This document shows, piece after piece, positions 7,365 to 16,359 of a DNA stretch of 64,000 bases. Under the pieces are notes generated by a model. It saw only the letters and a program-made list of their open reading frames with translations. It was not told the origin of the DNA and did no database searches. Source of the DNA: SHAN690 sp038131955 (lineage in GTDB: Bacteria > Bacteroidota > Bacteroidia > Flavobacteriales_G > Salibacteraceae); contig JAYPQK010000002.1 of NCBI GenBank assembly GCA_038131955.1, positions 124,001-188,000 on the forward strand. The letters run 5' to 3'. The position numbers were made by a program, and so were the translations under genes. Positions within the stretch are counted from its first letter, which is position 1, and each line of letters opens with the position of its first letter.

Positions 7365-9944
7365 ATGGATACAAATTTCTCACCCCGTGTAAAGGACGTC
7401 ATCTCGTTCAGTCGAGAAGAAGCCTTGCGTTTGGGGCATGATTGTATTGGGACGGAACATTTCCTGTTGGGAATGATAAGAGAAGGAGAAGGCGTGGCGG
7501 TCAAGATCCTAAAGAATTTAGACGTCGACCTAGTCGAATTGCGCAAGCTGATCGAGAACTCTGTCAAAAGTGTTGAAAAGAGCGGGAAACCGTTGAATAG
7601 CCTTGGAAACATACCTCTCGTTAAGCAAGCTGAAAAGACGTTAAAGATCACTTATCTCGAAGCGAAACTCTTCAAGAGTACGGTGATTGGAACAGAACAT
7701 TTATTACTGAGCATATTGAAAGATGAAAACAATGTGGCTTCGCGAGCGCTGTCGGCGTTCAGTGTCACGTATGAAGTGGTGAAGGAAGAACTCGAATCCC
7801 TCCTCGCCCAGGATGAACCTCGGGCTGAATTTCCCAACTCTCCGTCAGATGATGACGACGATGATGAACCTAACTACGGAGGTGGTTCTGGAGGTGGAGC
7901 ATCGGGCTCGGGAGGCGCTGCACTCCGTGCAGGTGATAGTAAGTCGAAAACTCCGGTGTTGGACAACTTCGGTCGCGATCTGACCAAGCAGGCTGAGGAG
8001 GATAAGCTCGACCCCATAGTAGGACGAGAGAAAGAGATCGAGCGCGTATCTCAGATCTTGAGCCGCAGAAAGAAGAATAACCCTATCCTGATCGGTGAAC
8101 CCGGTGTCGGAAAATCCGCCATTGCGGAAGGACTTGCGCTTCGTATCGTCCAGAGAAAGGTGTCGCGCGTCCTATTCAATAAGCGCGTAGTCACCTTAGA
8201 CCTCGCTTCCCTCGTAGCCGGAACCAAGTATCGCGGTCAATTCGAAGAGCGTATGAAGGCCGTGATGAACGAATTGGAAAAGAGTCCAGACATCATCCTC
8301 TTCATCGATGAGATCCACACCTTGGTGGGTGCGGGCGGCGCTTCCGGTTCTTTAGACGCTTCGAATATGTTCAAGCCTGCACTAGCTCGTGGAGAGATCC
8401 AATGCATTGGAGCGACCACCTTGGATGAGTACCGTCAATACATTGAAAAAGACGGTGCCCTTGAGAGACGCTTTCAGAAGGTGCTGATCGAACCTACTTC
8501 CATCGAAGAGACGATCCAGATCTTGAAGAACATCAAGGAGAAGTACGAAGAGCACCACAATGTGAACTACACGGAGGAAGCATTGGAAGCTTGTGTGCAC
8601 TTAACAGACCGCTATATCAGCGACCGTCACCTTCCGGATAAGGCCATCGACGCCTTGGATGAAGCCGGTTCACGTGTACATATCACCAATATCCAAGTTC
8701 CCGAAGCGATCATCGAGATCGAAAAGAAGATCGAGGATATCAAGGAAGAAAAGAACCGCGTCGTGCGCAGTCAACGATATGAGGAGGCCGCGAAGCTCCG
8801 CGATACAGAACGTCAGTTGATCGAAGACCTCGAGGTGGAGAAGAAAAAGTGGGAAGAAGAAACTAAAAACCATCGAGAGACCGTGTCAGAAGACAATGTT
8901 GCCGAGGTCGTCGCTATGATGACTGGTGTTCCTACCCAGCGAATCGCTCAGAACGAAGGTTCTCGATTGGTCAAGATGGATGAGGAACTCCAAGGTTCTG
9001 TGGTTGGTCAAGACGACGCCATTCAAAAGGTAGTGAAAGCGATCCGCCGCAACCGTGCTGGATTAAAGGATCCGGATAAGCCGATCGGAACATTCATTTT
9101 CCTAGGCCCGACTGGAGTTGGAAAGACTCAATTAGCTAAGGTCTTGGCTCGTTACCTCTTCGACAAGGATGATGCTCTCATCCGCATCGACATGAGCGAG
9201 TATATGGAGAAATTTGCGGTTTCTCGATTGATTGGAGCGCCTCCCGGCTATGTAGGGTACGAGGAAGGAGGACAATTGACCGAGAAGGTTCGACGACGCC
9301 CCTACTCTGTTGTGTTGCTCGATGAGATCGAGAAAGCTCACCCGGATGTATTCAACTTATTGCTCCAGGTCTTGGATGACGGTCAGATCACCGATTCACT
9401 CGGTCGCAAGATCGATTTCCGAAATACGATTATCATCATGACCTCGAACATCGGTTCGCGTCAGTTGAAGGATTTCGGTATGGGAGTTGGTTTCTCGACA
9501 TCCTCTCGACAGGAGCAGGCCGATGATATAGCAAAGGGAGTCATCGAAAAAGCGTTGAAGAATGCCTTCGCTCCTGAATTCTTGAATCGCATCGATGACG
9601 TGGTCTTGTTCAATAACCTGAACCAGGATCACATCAAGGAGATCATCCACATTGAATTGAAGTCTTTGTTCAAGCGTGTGGAAGAGATGGGATACAACCT
9701 AAAGATTTCTGACAAGGCAACGGTTTACATTGCCGAGAAAGGTTTTGATGACCGCTATGGTGCGAGACCATTGAAGCGTGCTATTCAGAAGTACTTGGAA
9801 GATCCAATGGCTGAGGAGATCATCAAGTCGAACATCGACGATGGCGATGAGATCTTTATTGATCTGAACAAGGAAGAAACGGACATCGTCGTAAAGATCA
9901 AGAAACCCAAGAAAAAGAAGGACGACGCTTCGTCAGACAAATAA
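7365..9944 (+). CDS. clpC: ATP-dependent Clp protease ATP-binding subunit ClpC
   Basis: A full-length HSP100 unfoldase (859 residues) that feeds substrates to ClpP. Order of domains: two Clp_N repeats (about residues 3-150), a linker of Asp and Gly stretches (about 160-190), AAA module 1 with Walker A GEPGVGKS and Walker B LFIDEIHTL, a UVR-containing middle domain (RYEEAAKLRDTERQL) typical of ClpC rather than ClpA, and AAA module 2 with Walker A GPTGVGKT and Walker B VVLLDEIEKAH. The C-terminal ClpB_D2-small domain follows, then a lysine-rich tail. It stands alone, with its own promoter and a strong terminator. The acidic and glycine-rich linker between N-domain and AAA1 is longer than in Firmicutes ClpC. 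Confidence 0.95.
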   Translation: MDTNFSPRVKDVISFSREEALRLGHDCIGTEHFLLGMIREGEGVAVKILKNLDVDLVELRKLIENSVKSVEKSGKPLNSLGNIPLVKQAEKTLKITYLEAKLFKSTVIGTEHLLLSILKDENNVASRALSAFSVTYEVVKEELESLLAQDEPRAEFPNSPSDDDDDDEPNYGGGSGGGASGSGGAALRAGDSKSKTPVLDNFGRDLTKQAEEDKLDPIVGREKEIERVSQILSRRKKNNPILIGEPGVGKSAIAEGLALRIVQRKVSRVLFNKRVVTLDLASLVAGTKYRGQFEERMKAVMNELEKSPDIILFIDEIHTLVGAGGASGSLDASNMFKPALARGEIQCIGATTLDEYRQYIEKDGALERRFQKVLIEPTSIEETIQILKNIKEKYEEHHNVNYTEEALEACVHLTDRYISDRHLPDKAIDALDEAGSRVHITNIQVPEAIIEIEKKIEDIKEEKNRVVRSQRYEEAAKLRDTERQLIEDLEVEKKKWEEETKNHRETVSEDNVAEVVAMMTGVPTQRIAQNEGSRLVKMDEELQGSVVGQDDAIQKVVKAIRRNRAGLKDPDKPIGTFIFLGPTGVGKTQLAKVLARYLFDKDDALIRIDMSEYMEKFAVSRLIGAPPGYVGYEEGGQLTEKVRRRPYSVVLLDEIEKAHPDVFNLLLQVLDDGQITDSLGRKIDFRNTIIIMTSNIGSRQLKDFGMGVGFSTSSRQEQADDIAKGVIEKALKNAFAPEFLNRIDDVVLFNNLNQDHIKEIIHIELKSLFKRVEEMGYNLKISDKATVYIAEKGFDDRYGARPLKRAIQKYLEDPMAEEIIKSNIDDGDEIFIDLNKEETDIVVKIKKPKKKKDDASSDK

Positions 9945-9948
9945 CAAG

Positions 9949-9974
9949 AAAGCCCCATTATGGGGCTTTTTTTT
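9949..9974 (+). terminator. Rho-independent terminator of clpC
   Basis: A perfect stem AAAGCCCC/GGGGCTTT with a 5-base loop is followed by a run of eight T, five bases after the clpC stop codon. The reverse side has only a short T run, so it would work poorly for recQ on the other strand. Confidence 0.9.
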
Positions 9975-10001
9975 GTTCCTAACTTGAATGAGGCTTACTG
10001 G

Positions 10002-12212
10002 TCAGTTCGCCACTTCAGACATAAACTTGATTCGCACCAACCTCAACTCTTCAGAGGTGTAATCGTCATCTCCAAGTTCTTCTAGAGCCGCGTCAATGTC
10101 GGGCGTTTCTGCCTCCATGAAGTAATCGTACACCTCTTCGAGTCGATCTTCATCTACTACGTCATCGATGTAATAGTCAATATTCACCCGGGTTCCGCTA
10201 TCCACAATGTGTTCGAGTTCTTCCAGTAGTTCATCGAACTGCATGCCTTTGGCGCTAGCGATGTCTTCCAGAGGGATCTTACGATCAATACTTTGAATGA
10301 TGTACACCTTGCGTCCGGATTTGTTGACCACGCTCTTGACCACCATGTCCTGAGGTCGTTCGATGTTATTCTCATCCACGTACTTTTGGATCAACTCCAC
10401 GAATGGGCGACCGAACTTCAAGGCCTTACCGCTGCCTACGCCCTGAATATTCTTCAGTTCATCAATGGTGATCGGATACTGGTTGGCCATATCCTGTAAC
10501 GAAGGGTCCTGGAAGACGACAAACGGAGGAACATTCTTCTCCCGAGAGATCTTCTTTCTGAGGTCTTTCAACAGTCCCATCAATTGCTCGTCCATCGCAC
10601 TTCCGCCAGCCTTGGCGTTGGTAATGACGTCTTCGCTCTTCTCTATTTCGGCGGAGTAGTCGTGGTCCTTGTGGATCTTGAATGATTCCGGCGGGTTCTT
10701 CATGAAGGCCTTTCCCTGGTCTGAAATCTTAACCAAGCCATAATTCTCGATGTCCTTGTACAACAATCCGCGCACAAGAGCCTGTCGTATTCCGGCCATC
10801 CAAAGTTTGGCGTCAGTCTCCTTCCCTATTCCGAAGACAGGAAGGTTATTGTGACGGTAGGTCGACACTTGAGAGGTATTCTTACCGATCAAAATATTCA
10901 CCACGTGCTTCGACTTGAATCGTTGTTTGATCGTATCCACCACCTTAAAGATGGTTAGCATTTGATCTTTGAACTCGATCTCTTCTTTCGGGCGAACTGA
11001 ATTATCGTCCATATTGGCGCCATCACCTTCATGCTCATCCCACTCCTCCCCGAAGTAGTTCAACAAGAACTTCCGTCTAGAAATGGCGGTCTCTGCATAG
11101 GAAACCACTTCTTCAAGTAGTTGTCGGCCAACTTCCTGTTCTGCTACAGGCTTATTGTGCATGAACTTCTCCAGCTTTTCGATGTCCTTGTAATCGTAGA
11201 AGGCAATACACTTTCCTTCTCCACCATCGCGTCCTGCGCGTCCAGTTTCTTGGTAGTAACCTTCCAGGCTCTTCGGCATGTCATAATGGATTACAAAACG
11301 AACATCCGGCTTATCGATACCCATACCAAAGGCAATGGTAGCCACGATCACATCGACGTCCTCCATCAGGAAGTTGTCTTGATGCCTGGAGCGCGTATTC
11401 GCATCGAAGCCAGCGTGATAAGGCAGGGCCTTGATGCCGTTCACTTGCAAGGTCGAGGCGATCTCTTCTACCTTCTTTCGACTGAGGCAGTAGATGATAC
11501 CGGACTTACCTTCATTCTCTTTGATGAATCGAATGATCTGCTTTACCGGTTCGATCTTAGGTCGTACTTCGTAGAAAAGGTTCGGACGGTTAAATGAAAC
11601 CTTGAATACAGCAGCGTCAGACATTCCCAAGTTCTTCTGGATATCAGATTGAACCTTCGGGGTTGCTGTTGCCGTCAATGCCATTACAGGAATCTCTTGA
11701 TCGATCCCTTTGATCATCTCCTTTATCCTTCGGTATTCAGGCCGGAAGTCATGTCCCCACTCGGAGATACAGTGTGCTTCGTCCACCGCGACAAATGAAA
11801 TCGTTACCGACTTAAGAAACTCAAGGTTCTCTGCTTTATTCAATGACTCGGGTGCCAGATAGAGCATTTTGGTTTTCCCTTGGGTCACATCATCCTTCAC
11901 CTGAGTGATCTCGGTCTTGTTCAGTGAACTGTTCAGGAAATGCGCCACATTCTCCTCACTACCATAGCTTCGGATCGAGTCGACCTGATTCTTCATCAAG
12001 GCGATCAATGGTGAAATAATGATAGCGGTTCCCGGTTTCAATAATGCGGGTAGCTGATAGCACAGCGACTTTCCTCCTCCCGTAGGCATGATAGCGAAGG
12101 TGTCTTTTCCGTCCATGACACTTTCGATCACTTCTCGTTGCATCCCTTTGAAAGAATCGAATCCAAAATGCTCTTTCAAAGCAGACTCCAACGGCATCTG
12201 CCTAGTCTCCAT
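10002..12212 (-). CDS. recQ: ATP-dependent DNA helicase RecQ
   Basis: A 736-residue 3'-5' superfamily 2 helicase for recombination and fork repair. The core shows motif 0 (FGFDSFKGMQ), Walker A MPTGGGKS, the DEAH box VDEAHCISEWGHDFRPEY, and motif VI YYQETGRAGRDG. An RQC domain and an HRDC domain (about residues 530-600, DEQLMGLLKDLRKKISREKN) follow, with a further ~110-residue acidic tail that has an HTH-like look. The zinc-binding subdomain after SRRKFLLNYFGE lacks the four cysteines of E. coli RecQ and has an acidic stretch instead (DEHEGDGANMDDN). I recall this form from other Bacteroidota RecQ proteins, so it is probably a lineage variant and not damage. Confidence 0.93.
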   Translation of the reverse strand: METRQMPLESALKEHFGFDSFKGMQREVIESVMDGKDTFAIMPTGGGKSLCYQLPALLKPGTAIIISPLIALMKNQVDSIRSYGSEENVAHFLNSSLNKTEITQVKDDVTQGKTKMLYLAPESLNKAENLEFLKSVTISFVAVDEAHCISEWGHDFRPEYRRIKEMIKGIDQEIPVMALTATATPKVQSDIQKNLGMSDAAVFKVSFNRPNLFYEVRPKIEPVKQIIRFIKENEGKSGIIYCLSRKKVEEIASTLQVNGIKALPYHAGFDANTRSRHQDNFLMEDVDVIVATIAFGMGIDKPDVRFVIHYDMPKSLEGYYQETGRAGRDGGEGKCIAFYDYKDIEKLEKFMHNKPVAEQEVGRQLLEEVVSYAETAISRRKFLLNYFGEEWDEHEGDGANMDDNSVRPKEEIEFKDQMLTIFKVVDTIKQRFKSKHVVNILIGKNTSQVSTYRHNNLPVFGIGKETDAKLWMAGIRQALVRGLLYKDIENYGLVKISDQGKAFMKNPPESFKIHKDHDYSAEIEKSEDVITNAKAGGSAMDEQLMGLLKDLRKKISREKNVPPFVVFQDPSLQDMANQYPITIDELKNIQGVGSGKALKFGRPFVELIQKYVDENNIERPQDMVVKSVVNKSGRKVYIIQSIDRKIPLEDIASAKGMQFDELLEELEHIVDSGTRVNIDYYIDDVVDEDRLEEVYDYFMEAETPDIDAALEELGDDDYTSEELRLVRIKFMSEVAN

Positions 12213-12270
12213 ACGCTTACTTCAGGTTTAGCTACTAAAGGTAGAATAAACGGCCCAAATAAAAAAAAGG

Positions 12271-12495
12271 TCAATTAGGGGGAAGATTCCCTTGATCATT
12301 GCCTTTCAGGAAGTTTGAGAAAATAAATAGGATAACAGCAGATGCGCAAAAGATCACTACGAGGGTGAAAAGGGATTTGCGAAAGATGCGCTCTACTTCA
12401 ATGAGGTCCCAGATGGACAAGATGGCCAACGTGGAGAAAAACAGGACAGCCAGGATCAGTACACTGGCGGTAACTTTCTTCATACTTTCAATCAT
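12271..12495 (-). CDS. Small two-helix membrane protein
   Basis: About 74 residues from the ATG at 12495 (or 70 from 12483). Two hydrophobic segments are visible (VLILAVLFFSTLAILSIW and LFTLVVIFCASAVILFIFS), joined by a short loop with the charged stretch EVERIFRKS. The start lies eight bases below the stop of the large TPR gene, so the pair is probably one transcript. The frame is open further upstream, but that part overlaps the TPR gene and is not membrane-like. I do not recognise a family. It could anchor or partner the TPR protein; that is guesswork from position only. Confidence 0.6.
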   Translation of the reverse strand: MIESMKKVTASVLILAVLFFSTLAILSIWDLIEVERIFRKSLFTLVVIFCASAVILFIFSNFLKGNDQGNLPPN

Positions 12496-12502
12496 GATCG
12501 GA

Positions 12503-15331
12503 TCATTTTGCGGTTTCACGGTTCCAGACCAACTCAGTGATCGGCTGCTCATTAAGGAAGTAGTATTTTCCTCCCCAAGAGTGAACGACGCGTTTATAAA
12601 CATCTTCTTTACCGTGAACAATAACGCGGCGAACGGTCACCTTCGTACGTCCCTCGTCATATGTTTCTTCGATCACTCGCTTCCTTGAATCCTCCTCAGC
12701 TTGCTTTGCCGCATTCGCTAGGTCAACCAATATCTGATTGATCTTGTTGATCCGCTGTGTTGGATAAGGCTCCTCTGGCTTGATCTTCTGTGCCGCCTCG
12801 TACAATGGTATTGCCTCTTCGTATTCTTCAGATGCAAAGGCGCGATCAGCCTTAGAAAGGGCCTCTTGATAAGCTTGTTGGATCTGATTGACCCTTTCGC
12901 GCTCCATGAGGTCTACGATCAGTTCCAATTTTCGCTGAGGGATATCTTCGTCCGGATAGAGTTTCCGAGCTTCTTCAAAATTCAGTTTGGCAGTGCCATA
13001 CTCACGATTAGCGATGTTCTCATTGCCGTTCCTTAGGAAAGTTTCGTACTGCCATCGTTTCTGTTCTTCAGACTCTTGGGCTGCACGTTGTTCTGCGATC
13101 TCCGCCAGCACTAGTCGATCCTTTGGATATTGCTCTTCCGCCTTATATCCGAGGGCCACGTTGTAGCTCACCTTGGCATCTTCATAATTTCCAACGAAGA
13201 ACTGCTGGTCTGCCCGCGTAATTGCTTCGTTGTATTGTCGATCGATCTCCGCCTGCTTCTGGGCTAGCTTTTCCTTCTGCTCGATCTCATCGAGTTCCTT
13301 ACTGATCTTCGTGACTTGGCCCTTGGCATATTCGTCGGCTCTAATTCGTAGAGCCTGGTCGTATTTATTCACGGCTCCTTTTCGATCGCCCGCTTCGTAG
13401 AGCTTATCACCAGCATCTACCAGCGCTTGGAAGGCAGCCTCCTTCTCTTCTTTTGCTTTCTTCTCAGCAGCGAGCAGAGCTGCCTCATCGATCTTTTTCT
13501 GTGCCTCGGGGATCTTTAATTTCGGGTAAGGCTCGCCAGGTTTCAATTCTGACGCTCTTTTATACACATCGATCGACTCCTGCCATTTCTCCTGATTGAA
13601 GAGTTGATCCGCTTGTTCAATGGCGGAGGCATAAGCAGCATCCTTGTCTTTTTCACGCTCTTGTCTCTCGAGTTCAGCATCTATCCGGGCTATCTGAGTG
13701 GCAGGATGCTTTTGGTCGGGACGCAGCTCTTGCGCTTCTTTATAAACTGGTCGAGCTTCAACAAACTTCCCTGAGTTGAACAGCTTGTTGGCTTCTTCGA
13801 CTTTGGCCAGATAAGCTCTTTCGGCATTCTTTAGATCCTCCTGTTCCTTTTGAATCTGTGCGATTCGATCAAGCTCAGCTTGAATCTTCTCGATCTGTTC
13901 TTGAGGATAGGTCTGATCCTGCTTCAATTCCAGAGCGGCTCTGAATTGGCTCACAGAATTGTTTAGGTCCCCTGCCTTATAGTATCGTTCACCTGACTGT
14001 ATCAGAGCGGCATATTTAGCATCTAGAGCTTCCTTCTCCGCGGCCTGTGCAGCCTGACTTTCCAGATCTTTTAATTTTTGATCGATTGCTGCGATCTGGT
14101 CTTTTGGGTATGTCTCCGAAGGCTTGAGTTCGACGGCCGCTTGATAATGGGTTTTCGCCATGTTCAAGTTATCTGCTTTAAACGCAGCATCGGCCTTATC
14201 GATCTTATCCGCATACTGTGCATCCAGCTGTGCAGCATTCTGGGCAAGCAGTTGTTGAGCTCTCTGCTCTTCAATTCGCTTCTTGGCCAATGCGATCTGT
14301 TGTGTAGGGTAACTCTCCCCTGCCTTGAGTTCCAGTGCACGTTGATAATAGATCTGCGCATCGGCGTATTTCTCTGATCCAAACGCTTGGTCACCCTGAG
14401 CAATGAAGCCTTTGTACTTCTCTTCCTGTGCGGCTTTCTGCGCTTCTGCGAATTGAGCTTGTTCTAACTCTTTCATGCGCTCACGACTCTCTTCGATGCG
14501 CTTCTTAGGGTACGACTCATCAGGATTGATCCCGGAGGCCTCGGTGTAGAGTTCGATCGCTTCTGAATACGCTTGAGCGCTGAACTTAGCATCCGCAGAT
14601 GCCAAGACCGATTGATATCGTTCTTCTTTGGCTTCGGCATTCGAAAGCTGGCTTTCAACTTGTCGTAGCAGCAGTGCTGGTTCCTGAGACTCCGGCTTCA
14701 TGGATTGAGCAGCCAGTAGATTGTCCTTGGCAAGTAGATAATCGCCATCCCGCATGGCTTGTTGTGCGTCGTTCATAGCAACGCGGAAGTCTTCTTCTAA
14801 GCGTTTCTGATTCTCCTCGATCTCCTTCAATCGCTGCTTCTGAGCCTTCTCCAACTCCTCGATCTCCTTCTGAATCTCACGGGTGTAGGCATTGTCCGTC
14901 ACAAACTGCTCAACATTCGGCTCATAATAGAGCTTTCCTATTGGCTTTTCGAGAATGGAATAATCTACCCCATCCATCTCCTTAAAAAGATCTACGATAA
15001 TAGCGCCAAACTCAAATCCAAAGGCTTGGAGATCCTCGGGGACATTGTGGGTGTTGACGTAGATGTTTTTAGTGACGAAGCCGTTCTTGGAGATCACAAT
15101 GGAAAATTCATGGTTGAAATCAAGGTACAATCCGAACCTTCCATTTCTTCCGGTCCTAACATTCTCGATCTCGGCCCCATCTTGAATTACGATGACGGAG
15201 GCGCCCTCGATCTTGTTTCCCTCATCCATATCCTTGACCGTGCATTCCAAGGCAAGGTTATCCAGGCGCTGCCCGTGCGATTGCAGGACGCCAATCAATA
15301 AGAAGGTGGTTAAAATGAATATCCGTGTCAT
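12503..15331 (-). CDS. Large periplasmic TPR-array protein with N-terminal beta domain
   Basis: A 942-residue secreted protein: signal peptide (MTRIFILTTFLLIGVLQSHGQ), then a ~90-residue beta-sandwich of the carboxypeptidase-regulatory type (GASVIVIQDGAEIENVRTG, FSIVISKNGFVTKNIYVN), then a coiled-coil-like region and about eleven tandem helical repeats of roughly 65-70 residues. Each repeat follows the plan GDxxFxxxxYxxAxxxYxxALxLKPxExYPxxQIxxIxxxL. The repeats resemble TPR units spaced by long charged helices. The last ~60 residues (RVIVHGKEDVYKR) form a non-repeat cap. Related proteins in Bacteroidota are envelope proteins of unknown role. A small two-helix membrane protein gene follows it closely. 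Confidence 0.75.
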   Translation of the reverse strand: MTRIFILTTFLLIGVLQSHGQRLDNLALECTVKDMDEGNKIEGASVIVIQDGAEIENVRTGRNGRFGLYLDFNHEFSIVISKNGFVTKNIYVNTHNVPEDLQAFGFEFGAIIVDLFKEMDGVDYSILEKPIGKLYYEPNVEQFVTDNAYTREIQKEIEELEKAQKQRLKEIEENQKRLEEDFRVAMNDAQQAMRDGDYLLAKDNLLAAQSMKPESQEPALLLRQVESQLSNAEAKEERYQSVLASADAKFSAQAYSEAIELYTEASGINPDESYPKKRIEESRERMKELEQAQFAEAQKAAQEEKYKGFIAQGDQAFGSEKYADAQIYYQRALELKAGESYPTQQIALAKKRIEEQRAQQLLAQNAAQLDAQYADKIDKADAAFKADNLNMAKTHYQAAVELKPSETYPKDQIAAIDQKLKDLESQAAQAAEKEALDAKYAALIQSGERYYKAGDLNNSVSQFRAALELKQDQTYPQEQIEKIQAELDRIAQIQKEQEDLKNAERAYLAKVEEANKLFNSGKFVEARPVYKEAQELRPDQKHPATQIARIDAELERQEREKDKDAAYASAIEQADQLFNQEKWQESIDVYKRASELKPGEPYPKLKIPEAQKKIDEAALLAAEKKAKEEKEAAFQALVDAGDKLYEAGDRKGAVNKYDQALRIRADEYAKGQVTKISKELDEIEQKEKLAQKQAEIDRQYNEAITRADQQFFVGNYEDAKVSYNVALGYKAEEQYPKDRLVLAEIAEQRAAQESEEQKRWQYETFLRNGNENIANREYGTAKLNFEEARKLYPDEDIPQRKLELIVDLMERERVNQIQQAYQEALSKADRAFASEEYEEAIPLYEAAQKIKPEEPYPTQRINKINQILVDLANAAKQAEEDSRKRVIEETYDEGRTKVTVRRVIVHGKEDVYKRVVHSWGGKYYFLNEQPITELVWNRETAK

Positions 15332-15396
15332 GAACTTGCCGGCTCAGGCCGAAATTAACCAATGTTTCATTGTTACAGCCTAGGGGCGAGCGGTTT

Positions 15397-15412
15397 TAGC
15401 TGAATTCAGCTA
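15397..15412. promoter_or_regulatory. Perfect 16-base palindrome between two genes (possible operator)
   Basis: TAGCTGAATTCAGCTA is a perfect dyad with no spacer, about 65 bases upstream of the large TPR gene start (15331) and about 30 bases beyond the end of the lipoprotein gene on the same strand. The absence of a loop and of a T run argues against a terminator; a dimeric regulator site is possible. Confidence 0.3.
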
Positions 15413-15443
15413 CTCAAACAATAAAACGGGGTTTTCCTGAGGA

Positions 15444-16277
15444 TTATTGAGGCTCAGGACCTAAGTCAATGTCAGAATACAATCGCATTCGAAATTTTCC
15501 ATAGCGAATGTCTTTCCATTGCTGGAAACGATTGTACACTCTTGCAGCGAATTCCCCTTCGATAATGTCATAGGATTCGCCGTCACGGAAGTTAGGTTCG
15601 ATCTTGTTGATCACGAAGTAACCGAATGGCTGGAAAGTAGGCCAGTTATCAGATCTCCATTCCATTCCCGCAGTGTCGATGTAAGAGACAACCACGCCGT
15701 TTCGAGCATCATTGTTCCAAATGGTATCACTGAACGTATTGTTTCCAACACGTCCCCAAGCGATCTGACCTTCCTTAAGTACCGGATTTTCCAAGTAGTC
15801 TTGAATATCCCAAACAGCCACGGTATCGTTGTCGACGTACCAAGGAAACTGAATACTGAAGATGTCATTCGTTGCATCCAACAACTCATCGATGGGAGGT
15901 TCTTCTCCTGGAAGAGGGTTTCTGAAATCGTATAGCTTCTTCGTGATCAGTGAAGTAGTCGGAGCATAGTGCCATCCGGTCTTGAGGTATGGTGGCTCTA
16001 ACGGGTCTTCAGAAGCGCCAGTAGTATCTTCTATCGCCTCATTGCGCGCATCGAATACTATGTTCACATAGTTGGAGTCTGTCCAGGCAGTGCTGTCGTC
16101 CAAAACTTCGTAGGTCATGGTGTCACCTGCTTTTCCGTAGGTGAACTGGGCGTAGTAGTAGTTGTCAATGATGTGAATCGAAGGGACGGGCTCCGGATTT
16201 GGCACATCAGGGGTTTGATCCTTACATGATCCGAGGAACAATACAGTGACAAGCAAGAAAGAGGCGTTCTTCCACAT
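15444..16277 (-). CDS. Lipoprotein, paralogue of the one at 21373-22200
   Basis: A 277-residue predicted outer-membrane lipoprotein with lipobox LGSC after a short signal peptide, then a Pro-rich spacer (PDVPNPEPVPS). I do not recognise a Pfam family. The C-terminal part (VVVSYIDTAGMEWRSD, IIEGEFAARVYNRFQQW, YGKFRMRL) matches the plan of the lipoprotein encoded on the other side of the B12 operon (VVYTDADRTKWTSE, YIVEGEFEGRLYNGD, EAKFRARL), so the two are probably paralogues. It lies 82 bases downstream of the btuG-like gene on the same strand and could be the last member of the B12 transcript, or an independent gene. Confidence 0.65.
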   Translation of the reverse strand: MWKNASFLLVTVLFLGSCKDQTPDVPNPEPVPSIHIIDNYYYAQFTYGKAGDTMTYEVLDDSTAWTDSNYVNIVFDARNEAIEDTTGASEDPLEPPYLKTGWHYAPTTSLITKKLYDFRNPLPGEEPPIDELLDATNDIFSIQFPWYVDNDTVAVWDIQDYLENPVLKEGQIAWGRVGNNTFSDTIWNNDARNGVVVSYIDTAGMEWRSDNWPTFQPFGYFVINKIEPNFRDGESYDIIEGEFAARVYNRFQQWKDIRYGKFRMRLYSDIDLGPEPQ

Positions 16278-16359
16278 ACGATTGGGTAAAGCGATAGCGA
16301 ATTTACGAATTAGACGTATTCAACGCCAGTCCCGTCGAATAATTGCCAAATTTCGGTGT

